Assembly (NCBI GenBank): GCA_026075535.2
Contig: AP026539.1
Coordinates: 11,470,001-11,534,000 of the forward strand
Direction: 5' to 3'
DNA length: 64,000 nucleotides
DNA from: Tricholoma matsutake
Taxonomy: Eukaryota; Basidiomycota; Agaricomycetes; Agaricales; Tricholomataceae
Part shown: positions 11,310 through 21,838 of the stretch, piece after piece
Layout of the letters: every line of letters begins with the position of its first letter
Position numbering within the stretch: the first letter of the stretch is position 1
Translations under genes and position numbers: made by a program
The notes under the pieces: generated by a model
Seen by the model: the letters and a program-made list of their open reading frames with translations, nothing else
Databases searched by the model: none
What the model was told of the DNA's origin: nothing

Positions 11310-11504
11310 TGTAACCATGCACCCAGGTGTGCACTGCACTCAGGTCATGTGCAGGTTAGCCTGTGTCATGTGATCATGTTGATATCCATTTGTGGTAGAT
11401 ACAGTAGACATCATTCAATGCTTGCCTCGTGACCATGTCTGAGCATGTGTGTGAGCAAGTCTGAGTCATTCCCTGTGCACTCTGCTAGAGACTGCACATC
11501 TCCA
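11310..11504 (+). repeat. Right LTR of the compact element
   Basis: 195 bp, pairs with 9292-9486. It is preceded by a purine-rich tract and followed by the duplicated CCGT. Confidence 0.88.
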
Positions 11505-12029
11505 CCGTCTCGTGTTTGTAGCGAGGGTGGGGTGGCCGCTGTTGTTGTCTTGTCCCTGCTGTCTGTCGCCCCCACTGCCCTGGGGTGTTGTCCCTGCCAG
11601 TCATCATCCCCACCAGTCATTGTCCCCACCAGTCATCACTGCCATTCATTGTTCCTGCATTTGTTGTTCCTGTGTTCATTGTTCCCGCATTCATCATTCC
11701 CGCCCACTTGTCATTCCTGCGTTCATTGTTCCCTGCTGTTTGGCGTTCTGGTGACTCGTTGCCTCCGTGTTCATTGTTCATGCCCATTTGTCATTCCCGC
11801 ATTTGTCATCCCCCACTGTTTGGCGTCCTGGCAACTTGTTGCCCCCATGTTTGTCATCCGTTTGCATTGTCCCCTGTTCATGGCATCCATCCTTGTCAGC
11901 ACCACCATCTCCCCCTACGAGCAGCACAGGCGGGGTGATGGCACCATGTGACGTGGCATTGGGCGCAGCATGGCAGTGTTGTTGTCAGCTGCTGTTGTTG
12001 CATTGTTGCCCATAAATGGACCTGTTGCC
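11505..12029 (-). repeat. Pyrimidine-rich degenerate minisatellite
   Basis: Repeated short words such as GTTCATTGTTCCCGCATTC and CACCAGTCATTGTCCC recur with 15-20 bp spacing. Read on the minus strand the units become GGAATGA.GGGAA, like the purine-rich minisatellite at 37515-37770, so this is the same class of repeat in opposite orientation. The long frames seen through it are products of the repeat and are not genes. Confidence 0.6.
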
Positions 12030-12032
12030 ACC

Positions 12033-12195
12033 CTGCGAGCAAAGGCTCACAGCGGCAGTGCAGGGCTTCAGTAGGGTATGGTAATGGCAAGAAGTAAGAT
12101 TCTAAAGAATAAGTAAATTAGTTAGTACAAAAAAAGAGAAATGAACAACATACCTCTGGGCCCAAATGACAGCTAGTGTCATGTCATTTGGGCCC
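12033..12195 (-). repeat. Hairpin-intron module, inverted copy 2 (complete)
   Basis: Read on the minus strand: hairpin A (GGGCCCAAATGACA with its complement, 12195-12158); then an intron-like run GTATGTTG (near 12152) with polyT, TACTAAC and TTCTTTAG ending near 12102; then about 50 bp; then the palindrome B relic (GCTCACAG..., 12052-12033, partly mismatched). The order and spacing match the plus-strand copies at 36-41 kb. Confidence 0.7.
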
Positions 12196-12549
12196 CCTGT
12201 CTGTCCTGTCAGCTGTGGTGGAGGTGTTGAGGTAGCCGCAGTAGGTGTTGTGTCGTGGGTGGGTGGACAGAAGCTTGAGAGTGGGGGAAGCGGCGTTGTG
12301 GGTCATTGGTGGTCATGGGAACTATTTGGCAAAGTGGTGCCACTTTGTTTTTTTGGCAGTGCACATGACCAACAGGTCCATGTGCAGCCACAGGCTATAT
12401 AATCCCCCACCAAATGAATACTTTTTCCCTGGGAATGTCCCATTTCATTATATAATGGTAGAAATAGAAAATATTAATAGTATCTACATTAATTTATTGT
12501 CTTGTAGTGACTGTTTTTTTGAGTACACTTTAATATTTTATATACTGTA
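12196..12549. other. No gene recognised
   Basis: A G/T-rich first half and an A/T-rich second half with no extended reading frame, domain or clear repeat. Confidence 0.4.
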
Positions 12550-12735
12550 AGAAGACTGATTGCAACTGATTGCAACCAGTCTTCAAATGGTCTTCGAAGA
12601 TTTTCAAAATGAGGCAACGGTCAACCAACCCCAAATATGGGCAACCACAACCAAAAAAAAGACCAGACCAAGGTTTGGTCCAGTTCAGTCCTATGGTTAT
12701 TTTCAGTCCTATAGACTGGACCTTGAAACACTATT
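12550..12735 (+). repeat. Diverged repeat, inverted relative to 8985-9165
   Basis: Starts with repeated GACTGATTGCAACTGATTGC words and contains GACCAGACCAAGGTTTGGTC, itself nearly palindromic. It directly abuts the truncated chromodomain end of the minus-strand gypsy element, so it marks the break where that element lost its 3' end. Confidence 0.3.
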
Positions 12736-12744
12736 GGGCAATCA

Positions 12745-14739
12745 CATTTCATGCTCGCTTACAATTCTCTTTGGGCTCCCACAAATTATTTTTGTCAGTA
12801 TAGTTCTTCCACTTTATTAAGAACTCGAATTTGTTCCATCAAAGACATGAGTCTAGAATTTCTTCAACTATGTATTCTGGAGCACCTTCTACTATTATTG
12901 GAGGTTGTGGAGTGGTTTGTTGGCCAGGAATAGTGGGTGGGCAGTAAGGGCATAGGTGGGATACATTAATCTCAGGATCAATCTTGAATGATCAGGGTAA
13001 TTTTAGCACTACTGCATTAGGCAAGATCACTTTAGAGATTGCATATGGGCCAACTTGTTTCTCTGTAAGTTTCCTCAAAGGTCATGGAATATTCAGGTCC
13101 TTGGTACTTAGCCATACCAAGTCACAAACTTTGTACTCTGGAGTGTGTGCTTGAGTACAATCTGCATCTCACATCATGTCATCACATGCTTTCTTCAATG
13201 CTGCCTCTGCTTCCTCTTGTACCTTTTGCATCTTAGATACAAAGTCTTCTACCAACTGTACTTTGACTTCCCTTCTGGGTTCTACTCCCATGCGAGGATG
13301 ATACCCATAATTCATGAAGAAGGGTGACATACAAGTAGCTGAATGGAATTTGTTATTGTGGGAAAATTTGGAAATTGCCAGCAATTCAGGCCAGTCGGTC
13401 TGTCGGTAGTTGACAAACATACATGGGTACTGCTCCAACTCCTGATTCATTCTCTCTGTCTGCCCATCAGTCTGCAGGTGATATGCCATAGATAATTTAG
13501 TTTGAATCCTCAATATGTTGTTCAGTTCTCACATAAATGCAGAAGCAAATTGTGGTTTGCAATCAGAGATAACGGTATCAGGTAACCCATGTAACTGCCA
13601 TACCTGATTTAGATAGAGGCATGCCAAGCCCAATGATGAGGTTTTTGTAGTAGTAGGAATAATATGGACCTCTTTTGTGAAGCAGTCACATACTACAAAT
13701 ATTGCATTGTACCCCTGAACCTCAGGTAATCTGGTGATAAAATCAACAGATATGTCTCACCATGGCACTTTAGGTATAGGATTCGGCATCAATTTCCCTG
13801 CAGGTTTCTCTGGAAATTTCTGCCCCCTCATGCATGTATCACATCCATCCACATACCCCAACACATACTTAGGAATTCTGGCCACCAATAATTTTGCATC
13901 ACTAATTCCAACATCTTCCATCTTCCTGAGTGTCCAGCCATCAGTGTATTATGATGTAACCAGACAATCTCCCTTCACAAATCCTGATCCTTTGGTACAT
14001 ACACCTTTCCTCAAAATAACACCAACCCTTGTTCCTCAGCCCATTCATCTCCTTTAATATTACCTTTCTTCTCTCCCTTCAGAGCTTTCATGACATCCAC
14101 TACTTCATCATCCATTTCCAAACATTGTCTAATTTTAGACAACATTTCCATTTTCAAGCTATCTATTAATAGATGCCCTTGACGCATAGCACAAATGCGA
14201 AAGTATTCAGGTTTGAGTAAGGTAACATTCTTATTGTCCTCCTCCACCCCTCTTTTGTGATCAATACATCTGGATAATGCATCTGCTTTCCTCATTGAGC
14301 TTCCTGCTTTGTGGACCAAGTGAAAATTGAAATGCAATAGGAATAATGCCCAACACACTTGTCAGTGGTTAAGCTTTTTAGCAGACATGAAGTATTGCAG
14401 ATTTTGATGATCCATCCAGATCTCAATCTGATGTGTACATCCCTCAAATAATGCCTCCATGCCTCCAACGCTTGTATTATCCCCTACATCTCTTTGTCAT
14501 GCACATCATAATTCCTTTCCACATCATTCAACCCTTGGGACAAATATGCACAAGGATGCCATTTGTCATCTTCGCACAGCATTGATAATACTGCTCCAGT
14601 AGCACCACTTGTAAGGGACACATGAAATCTACTGGGGCTAATATTGGTCCCTCCACAAACTTCCTCTTCAACTCCTCAAACACTGTCTGCTGCTGCTCTC
14701 CCCACCTCCACACTACTCCCTTTCACATAAGGTTATGTA
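12745..14739 (-). pseudogene. Gypsy RNase H, integrase and chromodomain, broken
   Basis: In order on the minus strand: RNase H entry WGEQQQTVFEELKRKFVEGP (14713 down), the RNase H block around RNYDVHDKEM and HYL, KADALSRCIDH near 14280, then the spacer, the integrase end AYHLQTDGQTERMNQELEQY (13480 down) with the catalytic Glu region, and finally EGAPEYIVEEILDS and FEFLIKWKNYTDKNNLWEP (12900-12750), a chromodomain. Many stops and frame changes are present. The C-terminus is cut off by unrelated repeat sequence. Confidence 0.8.
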
Positions 14740-15008
14740 TGTTGAAATTCATTACCAATATTGTTACATGTTGCATATGCATATTCTCCCACATTAATTA
14801 CCAATATTGTTACATGTTTCATATGCATATTCCTCTGGGGTCATGTGACATCCTTATTATTATGTATATAAGGAGAACTTGTACCATAGTAGGAATACAG
14901 TGTTCTTACCTCTGCTAACCCTAGCTGTAAGTCTATACTAAACCCCAGGTAGGTTGTAAGGAATGTGTAGTCTCTTCTGCTGTGCAGTACATAGAGCCTG
15001 CTCCAACA
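14740..15008 (+). repeat. Left LTR of copia copy 1
   Basis: 269 bp, starts TGTTGAAATTC, ends CTCCAACA. It has two tandem copies of a 46-bp unit (ATTACCAATATTGTTACATG...). A TATA box (TATATAAG, 14866-14873) precedes the likely transcription start. Confidence 0.93.
14866..14873 (+). promoter_or_regulatory. TATA box of the copia LTR
   Basis: TATATAAG inside the LTR, preserved at the same place in all four copia LTRs of the window (near 14866, 20325, 30593 and 36002). This position fits the U3/R promoter of a retrotransposon. Confidence 0.6.
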
Positions 15009-15023
15009 GGTTATGGGCCCTGC
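15009..15023 (+). promoter_or_regulatory. Primer-binding site for initiator tRNA-Met fragment
   Basis: GGTTATGGGCCCTGC directly follows the left LTR. Its complement matches the anticodon stem-loop of eukaryotic initiator tRNA-Met (GGGCYCAUAACC, with one possible G:U). Drosophila copia and yeast Ty5 are known to prime from a half tRNA cut in the anticodon loop. The identical site follows the LTR of copy 2 at 30736. Confidence 0.75.
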
Positions 15024-15258
15024 TGGGCACGTCCCAAATGCACCTTAATTGGCTGCAAACGATGTTGACTTCATCATCTCCAAATTATAACCTTGCACTC
15101 TTTGTAAGCTGCATTGCACTCCCTGCGAGCTGCATATAAAACCTAGGTTGACTAGGGTTATCCACTCTGAAGTAGTGTTTTTCTCCTGAGATCATCAAAC
15201 ATGTTTCATTGAGTAAAAAGACTAATTGAGCACTTTCCACAGCCGCTACACAACAATC

Positions 15259-16002
15259 ATGTCTTCAACTCTCGAGAAACTCATTCAGACCTTCGATGGA
15301 TCCAATTACATTCAATGGGCTGACTCCATGAAGGCGTGGCTCAGGTCTCAGGGCCTCTGGAAAATAAATACCAGGGCAGAAACTAAACCGCCTCTGGCAC
15401 CTCCTTTGAGGGCGATGAATGCTGCAGTAGTAGCAGAAGCTATTGCCAAGCTCCAGACCTGGAGCAATAAAAATGACCAGGCCACCGGTAGCCTAGTGCT
15501 CCACCTGGCCCCCTCCATTCAGCAGCATGCCAACACAAAGGACACTGCTGAGGAGGTGTGGGACCTTATTTGCACCGATTACAGTGTTGATGGCCCCTCT
15601 CAAGTCTTTGTGGACTTTAGGTCTGCAATAGCGATCAAAATCCTGGCTGTGAATCCAGTGCCCGAGATCGCTAGGATGGCAGACAAATTTGAGCACCTCA
15701 TGGCTGCCAATGTCACCATTCCTGAACTAGTACAAGCCATGATTCTACTTGCTGCAATGCCATGCAAGTACAACTCATTATCAGCCACGGTCCTTAACAC
15801 AACCGCTACTAGTGCCTTGACATTTAAATATGTCAAGGATTCCATTGTTGCTGAAGCCTCAAGGCACATGGCAGTAGGAAAGCCCACCGGCCAGCCTCAG
15901 GCCAACAAGCTTTCTGCTGTCAAACGCAAAGGGGGAAACCCCAAATGGCAGCCCAAAGGAGGGCAAGACAACAATGGAGAGTCATCCCGAAAACGTGGAT
16001 GA
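15259..16002 (+). pseudogene. Copia gag
   Basis: The ATG at 15259 (MSSTLEKLIQTFDGSNY) was chosen because the same start is preserved in copy 2 and the upstream in-frame start lies in the leader. The first 200 residues (WADSMKAWLRSQGLW, TWSNKNDQATGSLVL, KDTAEEVWDLI, IPELVQAMILLAAMP) are typical of the copia gag family (UBN2/DUF4219-like) that forms the particle. The C-terminus is basic and Gly/Asn-rich and lacks a CCHC knuckle. The TGA at 16000-16002 probably replaces CGA; the frame continues afterwards into KDKHTHLAS-like sequence. Confidence 0.75.
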
Positions 16003-16308
16003 CACGGGAATAAAAAGACTAAAGAGGATAAGTCCAAAGATAAGCATACCCACCTCGCCTCCAGTGCCTACACCACTATAAATGGTAATGGCACCATCAT
16101 ACCGCCAATGCCGCTCATTCAGCACATCGAATGCGACCACACTCCCACAAGGGATCCTCGCCACTGACCACCTGCACAGGCATATATGGGCATGGCCTCT
16201 ACCTCTTGTTCAGTCTATGCCGAATATCAGCAAACTCAAGAAACCCTTGAGCAAATGCAACTTCTATGCACCACGAAAAATCTGTGACCGCTGGAAGAGC
16301 ACCTAACA

Positions 16309-19300
16309 GTGCAAGAAGGTAAGAGAAGGAGAATTGAACCGGAAGAACTGGAAGAGCCTAGGATTGTGGAGGTTGAAGACAATACCGTCTCCCTTGGATC
16401 AGAGGCTCTGGTTTCTGACAAAGAAGTGTGGAAAGCCATCGATGAGATGCTTGTCGATGAACCCCTTGAAACGGGTGGATATGATAATAGGTCAGTCCTT
16501 TTCCCTGCAACAAGCACAAAGATTAATACTCCAACAATAACAGTGAACTTTTCATGTGAAATTTTACTGCTACTAAATGTATCTTGGAAATATTTAAATC
16601 TTAATACATGTGTTATGTGTGCAAGTGGAAATTGTAAGAAAGGTGCCGACTGGATCATGGATTCAGGTGCATCAAAACACTTCACTGGTAAAATAAAAGA
16701 CTTTGCTTCCTATGAGCTTTTACCGAGAAAGGACTCTACCCTGGTTAAAACAGCCATGGGTATTACTCATATAGTAGGAAAGGGAGCAGTCTTTCTTAGA
16801 CACCATGTAGTATGTCATGGGAAGTCAGAGATGTGTGAAATGCGATTATACCCTGTCTACTACATACCTGACTGTAGTACTCGACTACTGTCAATGGGAG
16901 TCTTTTTACAAGACAGATGTGATGTGTGTGGTTCCTCCGCACAAATATCATTTTTTGAGAAAGGAAACCCATTTATGGATTGTGTTCCTCTAATGAAACA
17001 TGACACAATCTATTGGGCTTGGTCTCATATATTGAGCACCAAGAAAATCAATGTCGCGACCATATATGTTGCTGACTATCTAACTTGGCATAAGCGACTT
17101 GGACACCCATCCAAGGAAGCGCTAGGAAAAATGCCTAGCAGCACCATAAAATTCCCAAGGAATTTAATTATTCCTAAAGACAAAATTATATGTCCGGGGT
17201 GCACTGAAGGGGAAATGACATCAAAATCTTTTCCCAAATCAGCCACACGTGCTGAGAAATCCTTTGAATTAATACATTCCGATCTAAAGGAACTCCTGGT
17301 ACTATCGTACCACAAACACAAATACTTCATTGTATTCCTGGATGACAAAACATCACATATTTGGGTCCAATGCCTAAGAAAGAAATCTGATGCTGCTGCA
17401 GCGATTAAACAGTTTCAGGCAATGGCTTCAACCCAGTATGGTGCTACAATCAAGCGCTGGCATGTTGATTCAGGAGGGGACTTCAAAGATCGTGAGCTAC
17501 AAAATATGCTCAAGAATTTTGGCATCAAAATAGAGATGTCCGCACCCCATGTTCATCAACAGAATGGGCACACAGAGCACGCAATTAGGACAATAATGGA
17601 AAAGTCGCAAACCCTGCGATTTACTGCATGTCTACCACAATCATGGTGGGAATTTTGCATTGAACATGCAGCACACCTATACAACTGAACCCCAATAAGG
17701 TGCCTGAAATGGCTGACACCTTTTGAGGATCTGAATGAGATCCACCCAGATCTGAATGATCTGAAGGCATTTGGTTGTGGTGCTTATGTCTATCTACCCA
17801 AGGAGAAACATCCAACTACATTAGCTCCCCGATCAGAGTTAATGACATACCTTGGATTAGAAGATGGCATTAAAGCATATCATTTCATGTGACTTAGTGG
17901 TGCAATATTCATTGGTGCTACGGCACTATTTGATAAAATGATGTTTCCATGCTGTCCTGGAGCAAAAACTCCTGCCAAGACAGAACTTGGTGATTTTCCA
18001 CCTCCAGAACCAGAAGATGATGACCACTCATCTGGAACAGATGGCGATGACCCTATACTGCCATAAAATCCACCCCTTCCTCCATCATCAGAAAATGATG
18101 ATGATGATGTACCAAGAGAGCAAAAGGCACATAACAATGCGACTGATGCTCCTCCTCTGCTGCCTCCAGTAACCACTGAGGACTTTTGTCCAAGACGTGA
18201 AGATCAACAGGAATGGCAGCAATTGCCCCATCAATCAGGCAGGCAGAGGAACATCCCAAACTGCCCCAGCAATACCTATGGAGAAAAGCAACTCCCCTCT
18301 GACATAGAGAGAGACATTGCATGTGATTGATATTGGAAGAGATCTGTGGGTCAAGATTCAGATCATAACCAAACACGACCACAACCTCAACAGCAAGAAC
18401 CGGTAACTGGACCGAGTTTAGCACCCCCCAAGAGTGTGCCCGATTCCAATAATCAAGAACATGATTACCCAATGGGGGAACTGGACAAAGCAGGTTATAT
18501 TAAAAAGATAACCAAGGAAGGAGGAGATGAGCTTATCCACTGGCTGTTGTCAAAAGCAGTCACACCATCAAGCGGAATAAGCCAAGTTCCAAACCAATTT
18601 CGCGATATTGTGCACCTACCATGGCAGCAGCAAAATGAGTGGAGACAAGCTTGTCGTGAAGAATTAGAGGCTCTTCACAAGCGACAAGTCTATGAAATCG
18701 TTGATCTTCCACATGGTCAAAAAATGATCAAAAACAGATGGGTTTTCTCCATGAAATCAGACAGAAGAAAATGAGCCAGACTCATGGCCAAAGGCTTTTC
18801 ACAAGTTGAAGGCATTGACTTTGATGAGATTTTCTCACCAGTAGTCCACTACGAGACCATACGCCTCATGTTTGCACTTGCATCTCTAGAAGGCATGTAT
18901 ATGACTGGTCTAGATGTAAAAACCGCATTTTTGTATGGCAAACTAGATGAGGAGATCTACATGGATCAACCTGAGGGTTTCAGACTCAAGGGAAAAGAGC
19001 GCAAAGTAATGTGCTTACGCCAAGCATTGTATGGCCTAAAACAGGCTTCACTTGCATGGTGGAAAGAGCTAGAGGCATTTATGTGCACCATTGGGTTCAT
19101 GTGCACCAGCTCCGATGCCGGCATCTTCATACACAAGGATCCTAAGACAGGCAGCATTGTTATTGCACTAGTCTATGTTGATGATGGCTTGTTCATGGGG
19201 AAGAACAAGAAACTTGTGGATGAAAAGAAAAATGCTTGTCTAAAGCAATGGGAGTGCCGTAGTACGGAAAATGTCATGGAATTCTTAGGCATGCGCATCA

Positions 19301-20119
19301 CCCAGACCGCAAATAAAATCAAACTCGATCAAACAGGATATCTCGCCAAAGTGCTTGAGAGGTTCAAGATGACAAATGCCAAAGCTTCCCCCACTCCCCT
19401 CCTGACTGGTTACAAACTGTCGGAAAACACAATGATGCCAAATGCAGCACTTAGATCAAAATATCAGTCTGTGATCGGATCTTTATTGTATCTGATGCTT
19501 GGAACACAACCTGATATTGCTTACATGGTAATCAAGATGTCACAATCCTAGCCAAGAACATCTAGACAAAGTGATGTACATCATACGCTATCTGGTGGGA
19601 ACCCAGAAATCTAATGTTGTCTATGATGGAGAAAAATCCAAAGGGCTACAAGCCTACACAGATTCTGATTGGGCAGCTGACACTATCAAGCGCCGATCTA
19701 CAATGGGTTACTTTGCTACTTTAGCAAGTGGCATTGTGTGCTGGCAGTCCCATTTACAAAAAACTGTAGCACTGTCATCCACAGAAGCAGAATACATGGC
19801 TCTCTCCAACACCTGTCGGCAGATAGTGTGGATAAAGTCCCTATTCCAGGAACTTGGATATATACTGAAGTGCATACCAATCTGCACTGATAATCAGGGA
19901 TCCATCTTTATTGGATCAAATCCAGTTCAGGAAAGAAGAACTAAACACATAGACATTTGCTACCACTACACCTGCGAATGCATAGAAAATGACAAAGTCA
20001 CAGTCGTTTTCATTCCTGGAAGTGATAATCTGGCTGACATGTTCACAAAGAACCTTGGCGCCATTCTATTCAGGAAATTTAGAGACTCTCTCAGAATTAC
20101 TTTCGAGGTTCAAACTTAG
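16309..20119 (+). pseudogene. Copia pol (protease, integrase, RT, RNase H), several stops
   Basis: Protease DWIMDSGASKHF near 16650-16690. Pre-integrase HKRLGHPS and C..C near 17085-17205. Integrase core FELIHSDLKELL, HVDSGGDF, HQQNGHTEHAIRTIMEKSQT (17260-17610); the usual second Asp is present. RT is recognisable by RWVFSMKSD, FAKGFSQVEGIDF-like start (18780) and YVDDGLFMGK near 19175. RNase H ends with TKHIDICYHY. Stops occur at 17688, 17891, near 18066, near 18330 and 18774, and an 11-bp deletion near 19548 shifts the RNase H frame (19571-20119). Five or more lesions make the copy dead. Confidence 0.88.
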
Positions 20120-20151
20120 CTGCTTAGAGCGCTGGACAGTTTGAGGGGGGG

Positions 20152-20466
20152 TGTTGAAATTAATTACCAATATTGTTACATGTTGCATATGCATATTCTC
20201 CCACATTAATTACCAATATTGTTACATGTTTCATATGCATATTCTCCCACATTAATTACCAATATTGTTACATGTTTCATATGCATATTCCTCTGGGGTC
20301 ATGTGACATCCTTATTATTATGTATATAAGGAGAACTTGTACCATAGTAGGAATACAGTGTTCTTACCTCTGCTAACCCTAGCTGTAAGTCTATACTAAA
20401 CCCCAGGTAGGTTGTAAGGAACATGTAGTCTCTTCTGCTGTGCAGTACATAGAGCCTGCTCCAACA
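20152..20466 (+). repeat. Right LTR of copia copy 1
   Basis: 315 bp, 46 bp longer than the left LTR because the ATTACCAATATTGTTACATG unit is present three times. Otherwise it is nearly identical to the left LTR. Confidence 0.93.
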
Positions 20467-21100
20467 ATGTAAGGGTGCAGCAATTTTGGAAAAATAATGC
20501 ACAAAGCGACGATAATAATTTGTGAGTCCCAAGAAGGCTTGAACCTCTTTGATGTGGGTGATTGCAGGCCAATCAGTGATTGCCTGTACCTTGTTTCGAT
20601 CCCATCAAGGCCAATCAATAATCCCAAGAACTTGATCTCGCTTGCCCCAAACACACACTTCTCCAGTTTCAAAAATAGATCATTCTCCATCAACCTCTGC
20701 AATACCTCCTGCACTATCGCCTCATGATTTTCTTCACCCTCCATGAATATCAGAATGTTGTCAAGTTGTCAATAAATATTATTACCATGCCCTTGTCAAT
20801 TACATCCTTGAAAATGTTGTTCATCATATTTTGGAAAGTCAGGGGACTAATGGTCATCCCAAAAAACATGACAAGTGGTTTGAATGATCCTTGATGCATG
20901 GCAAATGTGGCTTTCCACTCATCTCCTTTCTTTATTCATACATTGTTGTATCCCCATCATAAATCTAATGTTGTAAAGACTTTGGCTTTTCCCACCTTGT
21001 GAATTATTTCTGAGATCAATGGCAAGGGGTACACGTTCTTCACTGTCCACTCATTCAGATACCTATAATCTGTACACATCCTTGAGGTCTTTACACTCCC
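20467..21100 (-). pseudogene. Gypsy reverse transcriptase, broken
   Basis: From about 21085 downward the minus strand reads [20 protein letters not shown], then [38 protein letters not shown] (about 20870-20800), an altered catalytic box FIDN near 20780, then NHEAIVQEVLQRLMENDLFL and KIKFLG-like sequence and MGLTNYYRRFVHYFSKIAAP up to the copia border. The YxDD box has lost its second Asp and a frameshift follows it. It continues at 14739 once the copia is removed. Confidence 0.8.
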
Positions 21101-21210
21101 CCACCTGTTCCTGGAGGAATGACCAGGAATTTTCCATCAGCACTATAATGTAAATTCCTGATGCTTCCTATTCCTGGTAGGATTCCTGGTCAGTTGGTAG
21201 CACAACAGGC

Positions 21211-21596
21211 AGGGCAACATTTTTCCTGAGAGAAAATATGGAGAAAACATGGAGAAAATTACATTTTTTCATGTAGCAAGCAAGTAAAGAAAAACTGGTG
21301 AAAATAACTTATTCTCTGTTCATTTTCTCTTCAATCTGCCTAAGGAAAAATATATCATTTTTGTGGAGAGAAAAAAAAGGGAATCTGAAGTGAAAAGAAC
21401 TTATTTCTTGATTTCCCCCTAATTTTTGCATAGGAAAAAAGAGTGATATTTCCTGCAAAAGCAAATCAGAAATCTTGAGTGAATATAACTTATTTCTTCC
21501 AAATTTTGACATGGAAAACTGCATGTGAAAAAGTGTAATTTTCTCCTCATGTTTGCCAGCTTTTCACCAGGAGAAAAAGAAACTCTGGCCTGCTTA
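21211..21596 (-). mobile_element. MITE-like element, copy 1
   Basis: About 386 bp with related inverted ends: CAGGCAGGGC...TTTTTCCTGAGAG at the left and, inverted, GCAGGCCAGAGTTTCTTTTT at the right. It is A/T-rich and has no coding content. Its right half (21388-21593) is the inverted partner of 21630-21836, giving arms of about 205 bp around a 36-bp centre, so the two copies lie head to head. Confidence 0.6.
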
Positions 21597-21628
21597 TGTC
21601 AACATTGGTGGCTGTGCTCTTGACCCAA

Positions 21629-21838
21629 ACAGGCAGGAGTTTCTTTTTCTCCTGGTGAAAAGCTGGCAAACATGAGGAGAAAATTACACTTTTTCACATG
21701 CAGTTTTCCAGGTCAAAATTTGGAAGAAATAAGTTATATTCACACAAGATTTCTGATTTGCTTTTGCAGGAAATATCACTCTTTTTTCCTATGCAAAAAT
21801 TAGGGGGAAATCAAGCAGAAATAAGTTCTTTTCACTGG
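21629..21838 (+). mobile_element. MITE-like element, copy 2 (truncated), head-to-head with copy 1
   Basis: Starts CAGGCAGGAGTTTCTTTTTC and matches the complement of 21388-21593 almost base for base, apart from a 3-nt insertion near 21815 and a few substitutions. It stops after about 210 bp, so only half of the element is present. The 60-70 residue frames seen in both arms (same peptide on opposite strands) are a consequence of the repeat. Confidence 0.6.

Larger units (their letters stand above)
9292..11504 (+). mobile_element. Compact non-autonomous LTR retrotransposon (TRIM/LARD-like), 2.2 kb
   Basis: Two direct repeats of 195 bp (9292-9486 and 11310-11504), both TGTAACC...TCTCCA, flank 1.8 kb. 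CCGT is duplicated on both sides (9288-9291 and 11505-11508). A purine tract (GTGGAGAGGGGCACA) abuts the right LTR and TTTGGTGACGACAGG follows the left LTR where a primer-binding site belongs. There is no protease, RT or integrase, so the element would depend on another retrotransposon. It carries a broken gag-like/proline-rich frame. It sits inside an inverted copy of the hairpin module. Confidence 0.85.
14740..20466 (+). mobile_element. Ty1/copia element, copy 1 (complete ends, decayed coding)
   Basis: LTRs TGTTGAAATT...CTCCAACA at 14740-15008 and 20152-20466, 5-bp target duplication ATGTA at 14735-14739 and 20467-20471, half-tRNA primer site at 15009, purine tract GAGGGGGGG at 20143-20151. 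Gene order is gag, protease, integrase, RT, RNase H (integrase before RT), which defines Ty1/copia. Coding is closely related to copy 2 at 30462-36145 but has more stops, an 11-bp deletion near 19548 and longer divergence. It interrupts a minus-strand chromovirus. Confidence 0.95.
12745..21100 (-). mobile_element. Minus-strand chromovirus (Ty3/gypsy), split by copia copy 1
   Basis: RT coding lies at 21100-20467 and RNase H, integrase and chromodomain at 14739-12745, all on the minus strand. The gap is exactly the copia element with its ATGTA target duplication. Removing the copia and one duplication joins PLHNLM across the break in one frame, followed by a normal RNase H entry. Both ends are missing: RT is cut at about 21100 near a foldback repeat, and the chromodomain is cut at about 12745. 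No LTR was found. Confidence 0.85.
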
